DNA from: Fenollaria timonensis
Lineage (GTDB): Bacteria; Bacillota; Clostridia; Tissierellales; Peptoniphilaceae
DNA: 64,000 bases
Direction of reading: 5' to 3'
Assembly (NCBI RefSeq): GCF_001457835.1
Contig: NZ_LN898230.1
Coordinates: forward strand, 327,600 to 391,599
Of this stretch, positions 33,666-40,496 are shown piece by piece. The translations under genes and the position numbers were made by a program. A model generated the notes under the pieces. It did not search any database. It saw only the letters and a program-made list of their open reading frames with translations, and was not told where the DNA came from. Within the stretch, counting starts at the first letter, position 1. Each line of letters opens with the position of its first letter.

Positions 33666-35135
33666 ATGTTACATAAAAATAGTAAATCAAAAACAGATCA
33701 AGCACAAATAATTTCAGTTGAAGAATTAGTTCCACAAGAACACATACTAAGAAAGATCAATAAGTATATAGACTTTGACTTTATCTATGATTTAGTAGAA
33801 GATAAATACTCATTAGATAACGGAAGACCAAGCATAGATCCAGTAGTGCTAATGAAGATAATATTCATACAATACCTATTCAACATAAGAAGCATAAGGC
33901 AAACAATAAAAGAGATAGAAGTAAACATTGCATACAGATGGTTTTTAGGATATGACTTCTACGACAAGATTCCACACTTTACAACATTCAGCCAAAACTA
34001 TAGAAGAAGATTCAAAGATACAGACATATTTGAAAACATCTTCCAAAACATATTAAACCAAGCACTAGAACAAGGTTTTGTGGATGAGAAGATTCAATTC
34101 GTAGACTCAACACATGTTAAAGCACATGCAAACAGACATAAAAACAAAAAAGTAACAATAGAGAAAAAAGCAAGAAGATATCAAGCACAGCTAGACAAAG
34201 AAATAGCACAAGAAAGAGAAGAAAACGGAAAAAAGCCCTTAAAAGAGAAAGAAGATAAAGAGAGGCAAACGATAGTTCAGTCAACAACAGATCCAGAAAG
34301 CGGCCTCTTTCACAAAGGAGAACATAAAGAAGTATTCGCCTATTGCGTAGAAACATCATGCGATAAAAACGGCTGGATACTAGCATACAAATCATTTCCA
34401 GGAAATTTACATGACAGCACAACATTTTTACCATTCTATGAAGAAAAACTAAAAAAGATGAAACCCCAAAAGATAGTTATGGATGCAGGTTACAAAATAC
34501 CAGCCATAGCAAAAACATTAATAGACGATAAAATACTCCCAGTATTTCCATATACAAGACAAAAGAGAAACTTACAAATAGAAAATCCATACTACAAAAG
34601 AGACTACATATACGACGAATATTATGACTGCTACATATGTCCACAAGGAAAACTTTTAAATTACAAAACTACAGATAGAGAAGGATACAGACAGTATAAA
34701 AGTGATATAAACGACTGCAAGAACTGTCCTAACATAGATAGATGCACACATAGTAAAAACAAACAAAAAGTAATAACAAGACATATATGGCAAGACTACC
34801 TTGACATAACAGAAGAATATAGATATACAAATCAAGGCAAGAAAGAATACGCAAGAAGAAAAGAAACAATAGAAAGACAATTTGGAAGCGCAAAAGAGTA
34901 TCATAGTTTTAGATATACAAACATGAAGGGCAAAGCTAAGATGGATATGAAAGCTGCGCTTACTTTTGCATGCTTAAATATGAAAAAACTAGCACTAATG
35001 ATGTATAGGATGGATCCAAATAAGGAGGTATTTACTCGTTTATTTGCAAAAATACATAAAAAATTTGATTTTTTACTAAATTTAATAAAAATAAGCAAAC
35101 CCAGGAAAAAATTCCTGGGTTTGTCTTCACTCTGA
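33666..35135 (+). CDS. IS1182-family DDE transposase, copy 1
   Basis: 489 residues. The N-terminal domain, with IDPVVLMKIIFIQYLFNIRS and FTTFSQNYRRRF, is typical of IS1182. The catalytic DDE residues are probably Asp in FVDSTHVKAHANRHK (about 147), Asp in MDAGYK (about 273) and Glu in ERQFGSAKEY (about 402). A Cys cluster (CYICPQG, CKNCPNIDRC) lies between the last two. The TGA stop is split: TG is the last two bases of the element and A is the first base of the target duplication. A hairpin (AAACCCAGGAA with TTCCTGGGTTT) lies inside the last codons. Confidence 0.93.
   Translation: MLHKNSKSKTDQAQIISVEELVPQEHILRKINKYIDFDFIYDLVEDKYSLDNGRPSIDPVVLMKIIFIQYLFNIRSIRQTIKEIEVNIAYRWFLGYDFYDKIPHFTTFSQNYRRRFKDTDIFENIFQNILNQALEQGFVDEKIQFVDSTHVKAHANRHKNKKVTIEKKARRYQAQLDKEIAQEREENGKKPLKEKEDKERQTIVQSTTDPESGLFHKGEHKEVFAYCVETSCDKNGWILAYKSFPGNLHDSTTFLPFYEEKLKKMKPQKIVMDAGYKIPAIAKTLIDDKILPVFPYTRQKRNLQIENPYYKRDYIYDEYYDCYICPQGKLLNYKTTDREGYRQYKSDINDCKNCPNIDRCTHSKNKQKVITRHIWQDYLDITEEYRYTNQGKKEYARRKETIERQFGSAKEYHSFRYTNMKGKAKMDMKAALTFACLNMKKLALMMYRMDPNKEVFTRLFAKIHKKFDFLLNLIKISKPRKKFLGLSSL
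35097..35122 (+). terminator. hairpin at the IS right end within the transposase 3' end
   Basis: An 11-bp stem, AAACCCAGGAA (35097-35107) with TTCCTGGGTTT (35112-35122), overlaps the last coding codons and lies 12 nt from the element end. It probably ends the transposase transcript. The mirror copy is at 55239-55264. Confidence 0.65.
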
Positions 35136-35158
35136 AACTAATTTATTGAGATTAGTTT
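35135..35158 (+). terminator. right copy of the duplicated terminator palindrome, with T tract
   Basis: Exact 24-bp repeat of 33530-33553, followed by TTCTTTTTTT. This is the intact original terminator of the ABC exporter operon, now downstream of the IS. Confidence 0.85.
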
Positions 35159-35237
35159 TTCTTTTTTTATATTTATGTTTTATTACTTCACTTAGTGGGT
35201 ATATAATTAATAGCAAAATAAAAAAAGGAGTGATATT

Positions 35238-35687
35238 ATGGGATTATTTGATTTCATATCAGCAAAAGCTAGAGAAGAAGAAAGAAAAGAAAGAATGAAG
35301 AACGCTGGCAACATTGCCATGGGTACTTTATTAGGATTAGCAGCAGGTGCTGCAGCAAGCTATCTATTCGCACCAAGAAGCGGTGAAGAAACTAGAGAAA
35401 TGATAGCTAAGAAGAGCAAAGAAACTTATAACGACATGAAAGACGGAATAGCAACTGCAACTCAAAGAGCTAAAGAATTAGGACAAAGTGCTATGGAAAA
35501 GGCTAAAGAATTTAAGGATGAAGCAGCACAAAGAGCTGAAGAACTTAAAGAAGAAGCAGAGGACAAAGCAAAAGAACTAAAAGACAAGGCTGAAGATAAA
35601 GCTATCGATGCTAAAAAAGAAGTAGAAAAGAAAGCTAATGACGTTAAAAAGGATGTAGAAAAAGAAGTAGAAAAGGCTAAGAAATAG
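35238..35687 (+). CDS. YtxH domain protein with coiled-coil tail
   Basis: 149 residues. A YtxH/gas-vesicle-like N-terminus has one hydrophobic helix (MGTLLGLAAGAAASYLFA, about 29-46) followed by the family motif APRSGEETREMI. From about residue 60 on it is an uninterrupted charged helix with 11-residue repeats (AEELKEEAEDK, AKELKDKAEDK), like LEA-type or apolipoprotein-type helices. YtxH proteins are induced under stress and envelope-associated in bacilli; the exact role is unknown. It is first of a three-gene operon, with AAAAGGAGTG before the ATG and a TATAAT box at 35203. Confidence 0.8.
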   Translation: MGLFDFISAKAREEERKERMKNAGNIAMGTLLGLAAGAAASYLFAPRSGEETREMIAKKSKETYNDMKDGIATATQRAKELGQSAMEKAKEFKDEAAQRAEELKEEAEDKAKELKDKAEDKAIDAKKEVEKKANDVKKDVEKEVEKAKK

Positions 35688-35695
35688 GTGATAAG

Positions 35696-35914
35696 ATGGG
35701 CATAGATTTTGATAAAATCAAAGACGAAGCAGCTAAAAAAGCTAACGAACTAAAAGAAGAAGCAGCTAAAAAAGCTGATGAATTAGAACGCGAAGCAAAC
35801 AAAAAGATTGACGAAGCAAAAGACGCTGCTGAAAAGACAAAAGACGAAGCAGTTAAAAAGGCTAATGAAATTAAAGAGGACGTAGAAAACGCAGTTAAGA
35901 ATATCGGAAAATAG
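35696..35914 (+). CDS. small repetitive coiled-coil protein
   Basis: 72 residues made of 11-residue helical repeats (AAKKANELKEE, AAKKADELERE). It has no membrane helix, closely resembles the tail of the preceding YtxH protein, and is probably derived from it by duplication. The composition is almost only Ala, Lys, Glu and Asp. It starts 8 nt after the YtxH stop with TAGGTGATAAG. It could help form or cap coiled-coil assemblies with its neighbours; that is inference. Confidence 0.65.
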   Translation: MGIDFDKIKDEAAKKANELKEEAAKKADELEREANKKIDEAKDAAEKTKDEAVKKANEIKEDVENAVKNIGK

Positions 35915-35922
35915 GTGATTTA

Positions 35923-36528
35923 ATGGACGCAAAATATATTTTACAATGTGTGCTTATAGTATTTGGTATCGCAGCACTAGGTTCATTAGCTTATCTATTC
36001 ATTAAGATCGCTTCAACTATTAGCACTATGAAGAGCATGATGGAAGAAAACAGACTTAACATCGGCCAAACAGTAGCTAAATTACCTGAAGTGATGAACA
36101 ATGTCAATGGTATTACAAATAATGTAAACGGACTAGTTGATGACATTAGACCAGATATCAAAGAGATGACAGTCGAAGCCAAAGGCCTAGTTAGAGACCT
36201 TGGTCCAAACATTAAGAGCGTTACAGATGATGTAAGCACTTTAGTTACAGAATTAAGACCTAATATATCAGGCATAATGAGTAACATAAACGGTGTTACA
36301 TCAGATGTTTCTAAACTTACTAATACAGCTATGGGTATTACCAATAGCGCGGTAAACACTGTTAACAAAATCACATCACAAGTTTCAAGTACAGCAAACA
36401 ATGCCTACTCAGCTGTCAATGGCATTATAGGCAATGTAAAAGATTCCATCTACGAAAAGAAGATGAAATCTAAAAGTGTAGCTGAAAATATTATTTCCAA
36501 AGTAGTGGACATATTTAAAAGAAGCTAA
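35923..36528 (+). CDS. DUF948 family membrane-anchored protein
   Basis: 201 residues. An N-terminal membrane helix (about 6-27) is followed by a long helical region with repeated asparagine-valine patterns (NNVNGITNNVNGLVDDIRPD, then SDVSKLTNTAMG), as in DUF948/YtxG and methyl-accepting-like coiled coils. YtxG and YtxH are cotranscribed stress proteins in Bacillus, which supports reading these three genes as one envelope module. Its terminator is now 1.5 kb away because an ISL3 element landed just after the stop codon. Confidence 0.8.
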   Translation: MDAKYILQCVLIVFGIAALGSLAYLFIKIASTISTMKSMMEENRLNIGQTVAKLPEVMNNVNGITNNVNGLVDDIRPDIKEMTVEAKGLVRDLGPNIKSVTDDVSTLVTELRPNISGIMSNINGVTSDVSKLTNTAMGITNSAVNTVNKITSQVSSTANNAYSAVNGIIGNVKDSIYEKKMKSKSVAENIISKVVDIFKRS

Positions 36529-36560
36529 TATATTTATAAAGGCTCTATGTCAAATATTGG

Positions 36561-36590
36561 GGAGACTTATTGATTTAAGTCTCTCTTTTT
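36561..36590 (+). terminator. hairpin inside the ISL3 left end
   Basis: GGAGACTTA pairs with TAAGTCTCT around a 6-nt loop and is followed by CTTTTT. It lies 20 bp inside the element, reading inward. Confidence 0.6.
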
Positions 36591-36717
36591 ATGTTAAAAC
36601 TAACATTTGCACGTTTTTAATTTATATACTTAAAATAACACAAATTTATGTAATTTTTGCATGACTAATAAACCTATATAGGCTTATTAGGTTTTTATGA
36701 TGTTTTATATATATATT

Positions 36718-37893
36718 TTAGTCTAAAAGCATTATTCTTTTTCTGAACCTCTCGAAGTTTCTCATACCAAAGCTGTTTCTTTTTAGTGTCTTTATCTTTG
36801 TATGTTTTCCTTCTAGTGCTCCATTTGAATGTTTGTAGTCAAATGAGTTTGTAATTTCATCAGACCAGTTTGTAAAGGCTGTTATACATGATTTAAACTC
36901 TTTAAGTTTTGATTTTTTACATATGTCTATCCATGCGTTTACCTTGTATTGTGCTTGTTCTTTGTTTTTCTGCACTAGAACTTCTTGATAGAAGGATTCT
37001 TTTAAGCCATATGCTAGTCTTAGCTCTTCGCTTATCTCTAGCATTAGAGCTGCTTCTCGCTTTTGATCATCATTAAGTTTTGGCATTGGTTTTGTAAGTA
37101 TGCTTTTACTTCTTTTTAGGTATATTCTCATTTCTGCTGATGTATCTTTTTGTATTCTCTTTCTTACGTTTTCTAAGCTCCAAGAGACTTGTCTTACGAA
37201 GTGATATTTGTCTGCTATGTGTACTGCGTTTTTAAAGTATGCGTTTTTAACGTTTTTAAATGTTTTTGACATATCGCTAACAAATATCTTTACATTTTCT
37301 CTTTCTTCTTTTGGTATGTTTTTAAAGTATTCAAACAAAATATTTTCTTGCCTACTTTTAACTATGTCTATGATTTCATGTGTTATGCCATCTAGAAGTG
37401 AGCATTGATACTTGTATGAACCGCTGTCGCCTTTAAACTCGTCTATTAAAAGTACTTTTGGAAGACTTTTTCTCTCTACTGATAGGTAAGATAGGACTCT
37501 TGTAACTGTTGATGTGCTTACTGAGTATCTTCTTGATATTGACTTTATTGAGTAAAGTTCTCTAAACTCTCTAGCTATGGATGCTACTAGTCTTTTTGTC
37601 ATGGTCATTTTCTTTGCTACTAGTTCTGTTTTGCTATCAATTCTTTTCCCGCAGCACTTACAGTTGTACCTAGTTTTTCTTAGGTTTATTATGCATTTTT
37701 TACCATGCATCTGTGTATCTTTTATCTTTTGAGTTCTGTGATCATGAACCCAGATATGTTTAGAACCACAGTATGGGCAGCTTTTTAACTTTTTTGTCTG
37801 TGCTTCTATAACTACTACATTTTCACCTTCTTTAAAATTGTTAACAACTACATCTTTACAAGCTAGCAAATTTATGGTATTATATTCTTGCAC
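36718..37893 (-). CDS. ISL3-family transposase
   Basis: 391 residues from GTG 37893, which follows AGGAGG by 9 nt; an upstream ATG at 37956 would include the ribosome site. Order: N-terminal zinc ribbon (CPYCGSKH and CKCCGKRI, about 39-82), a helix-turn-helix region (SISRRYSVSTSTVTRVLSYL), then the DDE catalytic domain with VLLIDEFKGDSG (first Asp), IFVSDMSKTF (second Asp) and the C-terminal SNGALEGKHTKIKTLKRNSFG (catalytic Glu in LEG). Full length and apparently intact. Confidence 0.93.
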   Translation of the reverse strand: MQEYNTINLLACKDVVVNNFKEGENVVVIEAQTKKLKSCPYCGSKHIWVHDHRTQKIKDTQMHGKKCIINLRKTRYNCKCCGKRIDSKTELVAKKMTMTKRLVASIAREFRELYSIKSISRRYSVSTSTVTRVLSYLSVERKSLPKVLLIDEFKGDSGSYKYQCSLLDGITHEIIDIVKSRQENILFEYFKNIPKEERENVKIFVSDMSKTFKNVKNAYFKNAVHIADKYHFVRQVSWSLENVRKRIQKDTSAEMRIYLKRSKSILTKPMPKLNDDQKREAALMLEISEELRLAYGLKESFYQEVLVQKNKEQAQYKVNAWIDICKKSKLKEFKSCITAFTNWSDEITNSFDYKHSNGALEGKHTKIKTLKRNSFGMRNFERFRKRIMLLD

Positions 37894-38030
37894 TTGTACA
37901 CACCTCCTATGTTGTAGTGGTATTTTAAGTATAGGATAAAATGTGTGCAAGTGCAACTTTTTTTTGTAATTTTATCAAAAAAATATCTATTGAGGTTTTA
38001 CTCCCCAATAGATATTATACAGCCTTTATA

Positions 38031-38057
38031 AAAAGGGACTCATAAGGGTCCTTTTTT
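38031..38057 (+). terminator. original terminator of the YtxH-DUF948 operon
   Basis: An 11-bp stem (AAAAGGGACTC with GGGTCCTTTTT, two G-T pairs) has a 4-nt loop and T tract. It directly abuts the right target duplication of the ISL3 element, so before insertion it lay only about 10 nt after the DUF948 stop. Confidence 0.75.
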
Positions 38058-38136
38058 CATGCGCGAAATATTAGCAAGAACTAATTTAATATTGAAAATT
38101 ATATAAAAAAGAATAAAAAAGTATAAAATATTTCAA

Positions 38137-38165
38137 TGACAAATTATGAAAATAAGTGTTATAAT
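38137..38165 (+). promoter_or_regulatory. promoter of the YdjY-like lipoprotein gene
   Basis: TGACAA (38137-38142) and TATAAT (38160-38165) are 17 nt apart. The ATG at 38217 follows AAAGGAGAG. The gap 38058-38136 is AT-rich with nothing else recognised. Confidence 0.55.
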
Positions 38166-38216
38166 AGTAAATGTGTTAATTTTAGAAAAGCTATATAAAA
38201 GGAGAGAAAAAAGCAA

Positions 38217-38969
38217 ATGAAAAAAATTATATTTTTAGCAATGCTATTGATGGTTTCATTATTATTAGTAGCTTGCGGACCAAAAACAGACAAAACAACA
38301 GATAAGACAGAAGACACAAAGACAGCTGAATCAACTGAAACAGCTGATACAACTGATACAGAAAAAACTGATGATGAAAATACTGAAACTGCAGATGCAG
38401 AAGGCACTATAGCTGGCGTTTCAGAAGAAAACCCTATCAAGATAGACAAGGACGCTAAGAGCGTAACAATCTACACTAAGTACAACGGAAAATTTGAAAC
38501 AGAAGCTACAAGACACTTAGTTATCTGCAAAGATGGTAAATTAAGCGACAAATCAATCTTCTCATCATACGTATCACCAACAGATTTTTACAACGCTTTA
38601 GTAGAAGTTGGTGCAGAAGCAGGTAATAACATGAACGCTGATAATGCTGCTACAACTAAGTCTGAAGGATCTAAGCTTGAATTAACTTTATGCTGGGCTG
38701 GACAAGAAGGTTCAGTAGCTATTGATGATGTAGTTAAAGATTCTAACGGAAAAGCTATTGACATGAGATTCTCAGGAAACATTGATCCATCAAAAGAATA
38801 CAACACTGGCTGTATCTCTTGTCTTGACTCTTGCTTCGTTGGTATCACTAGTAACGGTGAATACCCACTAGGCGCTATTGAAGAAACAAAAGAAGTTGAA
38901 TTCTCAGTAGATGCTGACAAAGCACCAGAAGATGGAGCTCCAGTAGCAATAACATATACAGTAAAATAG
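38217..38969 (+). CDS. lipoprotein with YdjY-like domain
   Basis: 250 residues. Lipobox LVAC with Cys20 as lipidation site; then a Thr/Glu/Asp-rich low-complexity spacer (25-65) typical of cell-wall-spanning lipoproteins; then a domain with RHLVICKDGKLSDKSIF and SPTDFYNALVEVGAEAGNN, matching YdjY-type proteins. The segment TGCISCLDSCFVGITS (about 200-215) carries three Cys in C-x2-C-x3-C spacing that could bind metal or an Fe-S cluster, which is inference. It is exported and surface-anchored. It is cotranscribed with a small membrane protein that begins at the very next base. Confidence 0.7.
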   Translation: MKKIIFLAMLLMVSLLLVACGPKTDKTTDKTEDTKTAESTETADTTDTEKTDDENTETADAEGTIAGVSEENPIKIDKDAKSVTIYTKYNGKFETEATRHLVICKDGKLSDKSIFSSYVSPTDFYNALVEVGAEAGNNMNADNAATTKSEGSKLELTLCWAGQEGSVAIDDVVKDSNGKAIDMRFSGNIDPSKEYNTGCISCLDSCFVGITSNGEYPLGAIEETKEVEFSVDADKAPEDGAPVAITYTVK

Positions 38970-39350
38970 TTGAAAAGAGTCTTTAATTTACTTTTAGCCA
39001 TAGCTGGAGCTATCTTAGCTGCGGCCTTCATATCGAGCCTAGTTAGTTTAAGCCTTTGGCTTGATATGAGGGTGCACTCGAGATATATATACTACGCGTG
39101 CCTTGCGATTGCTATCGTAGCTTCATTATTAGGCAAAGTAAATGAAAAAACATTTTTAATTATTGAGCTTATATCCATAGCAGGAATACTTTTACTTGGC
39201 AAATTCACGAGAACTATCTATGAGCTGAGAGAAGCGCTGCATATAGATATGGGCATAGATTTACTTAAGCGAATATCAATAATTGCTTTAATAGCAATTA
39301 ATTTAATGCTTTTTCTAAAATTTTTAATAAAGAAAAAGAAGTCTGCGTAA
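38970..39350 (+). CDS. four-helix membrane protein, unknown
   Basis: 126 residues starting at TTG 38970, the base directly after the lipoprotein's stop (TAGTTG), so translation is probably coupled. Four membrane helices (about 5-27, 40-58, 62-78, 100-118), with a basic C-terminus KKKKSA. No family is recognised. Given the coupling, it may support the YdjY-like lipoprotein. The last codons form the left arm of the terminator. Confidence 0.5.
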   Translation: MKRVFNLLLAIAGAILAAAFISSLVSLSLWLDMRVHSRYIYYACLAIAIVASLLGKVNEKTFLIIELISIAGILLLGKFTRTIYELREALHIDMGIDLLKRISIIALIAINLMLFLKFLIKKKKSA

Positions 39351-39372
39351 TTTAATCGCAGACTTCTTTTTT
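39335..39372. terminator. strong terminator overlapping the gene end
   Basis: A perfect stem of at least 12 bp (AAGAAGTCTGCG with CGCAGACTTCTT) with a 10-nt loop and T tract on the plus strand. The A-rich left side also provides a T tract for the opposing phosphodiesterase gene, whose stop is at 39378. Confidence 0.85.
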
Positions 39373-39377
39373 GTAAT

Positions 39378-39926
39378 CTAGTATTTTATTTCTTTTAATA
39401 TTTCCCCAGTATATATGTCAATGAGCATAATCTTTTCATCATCCATCTTGGCAACGGATGCTTTGCCATCTTTGGGTATAGTTGTTGATCCAGGGTTTAC
39501 TAAGATGATGCCGTCCTTTTCATCTAAGACCTTTATATGTGTGTGACCAGTAACTATCATCTTGATGCCGGAGTCTTTTGCGTACTGCATCCTTGCAAAT
39601 TCTGTCTCTTCGTAGCCATGTATCAGTAGGGTCTTAAGTCCATTGATATCGACTACACGAGCCTTTTGAGTAAAGTCCTTCTCTATAACCATCTGATCAA
39701 CATCGCTATCACAATTGCCACGAATGTAGATAATATTGTCACGCTCCTTTAAATACGAGGCTAAATCCTTTGGATTATAATCGTTTGGAAGAGCGTTTCG
39801 AGGGCCGTGATACAAAACATCGCCAAGGTGATAGATGATGTCGCAGTCCTTAAGCACATCAAGCGCCCTAAGCGTTTCGTCTATGCCGCCATGTGTGTCG
39901 CTAATAAAGCCTATAGTCTTTCTCAT
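39378..39926 (-). CDS. YfcE/MJ0936-type phosphodiesterase
   Basis: 182 residues of the calcineurin-like metallophosphoesterase fold. Metal ligands are in GFISDTHGG (about 7-15), YHLGDVLYHG, IRGNCDSDVD, the His of LIHGYE, and TGHTHI (about 128-133); NPGSTTIPK follows. Members hydrolyse phosphodiesters with Mn2+; the cellular substrate is unclear. The start codon overlaps the stop of the nitroreductase gene by one base, so the two are translated together. Confidence 0.92.
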   Translation of the reverse strand: MRKTIGFISDTHGGIDETLRALDVLKDCDIIYHLGDVLYHGPRNALPNDYNPKDLASYLKERDNIIYIRGNCDSDVDQMVIEKDFTQKARVVDINGLKTLLIHGYEETEFARMQYAKDSGIKMIVTGHTHIKVLDEKDGIILVNPGSTTIPKDGKASVAKMDDEKIMLIDIYTGEILKEIKY

Positions 39927-40432
39927 TATAGATAAACTACCTTTTCTGTTCTTTCTTTTGCCTTAGGAACTTCATCAGCGTAGCCCAAAGCCATCATGCC
40001 ATATGAAATGTGATTAGCTGGCACTTTGAATGATGTCAATACTTCTCTAACGCCATCGTCCTTATTGCCTCTTAGTTGATTGATCCATACTGAGCCAAGT
40101 CCAAGCGCGTGAGATGCTAAGTAAATATTTTCCATAGCAGTTGATGTGTCTGCGTCGCCTAATTTTAAATCTTCTGGCACAGTCACTATGATTAAGGCCT
40201 TCGCATTATATATATAGTAGTCATCTCTATCAAGTGATTTTGCGATGGCAGCAGCTAGTCTTTGTATATCCTCTTCTTTAGTCACAACAGTAAAAAGTCT
40301 TTCTTGTTTATTCATTCCTGTTGGTGAAGCCTTTGCGCACTCAATTATCTTTTCAAGTGTTTCACGAGGCACTTCATCAGTTTTAAATTTTCTTATACTT
40401 CTTCTTGTCAATAGATTTTCTATTGCGTCCAT
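39926..40432 (-). CDS. nitroreductase family flavoprotein
   Basis: 168 residues from ATG 40432, preceded on the minus strand by AAAGGTTGTG. The FMN-binding signature is RRSIRKFKTDEVPRETLEKI (about 9-28). It also shows AKASPTGMNKQ, ENIYLASHALGLGSVWINQL and the C-terminal GYADEVPKAKERTEKVV. The family reduces nitro compounds, quinones or flavins with NAD(P)H. It is the first gene of a two-gene minus-strand operon and is divergent from copA. Confidence 0.88.
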   Translation of the reverse strand: MDAIENLLTRRSIRKFKTDEVPRETLEKIIECAKASPTGMNKQERLFTVVTKEEDIQRLAAAIAKSLDRDDYYIYNAKALIIVTVPEDLKLGDADTSTAMENIYLASHALGLGSVWINQLRGNKDDGVREVLTSFKVPANHISYGMMALGYADEVPKAKERTEKVVYL

Positions 40433-40456
40433 AAAATCACAACCTTTCTTATAAAT

Positions 40457-40481
40457 ATTATACCACAAAATTGGGTATAAT
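40457..40481. promoter_or_regulatory. divergent promoter region, nitroreductase and copA
   Basis: The two genes share a 64-nt gap containing a -10 box for each direction: ATTATA (40457-40462, minus strand TATAAT) and TATAAT (40476-40481, plus). Together they form an inverted repeat, ATTATACC and GGTATAAT, 9 nt apart. The -35 boxes are weak, which suggests activator or repressor control. A copper-sensing regulator is plausible but no known box is evident. Confidence 0.45.
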
Positions 40482-40496
40482 AATTATGGTGATATT

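Larger units (their letters stand above)
33554..35134 (+). mobile_element. IS1182-family insertion sequence, copy 1
   Basis: 1,581 bp, bounded by imperfect inverted ends (CAGACTGTTGAC on the left, CAGAGTGAAGAC read inward from the right, 9 of 12 alike). It is flanked by 24-bp direct repeats. Its length and its encoded transposase are the same as in copy 2 at 55227-56807. Because both copies occupy different sites with different 24-bp flanks, the ends are defined to the base. Near each end it carries its own hairpin, at 33566-33601 and 35097-35122. Confidence 0.93.
36541..38024 (-). mobile_element. ISL3-family insertion sequence
   Basis: 1,484 bp. Both ends begin GGCT and share TATTGGGGAG at the inner side of a 24-nt terminal inverted repeat. 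It is flanked by 8-bp direct repeats TTTATAAA (36533-36540 and 38025-38032), the size expected for ISL3. It carries one transposase gene on the minus strand. A hairpin with T tract near its left end (36561-36590) can stop transcription entering from the YtxH operon. Confidence 0.92.
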
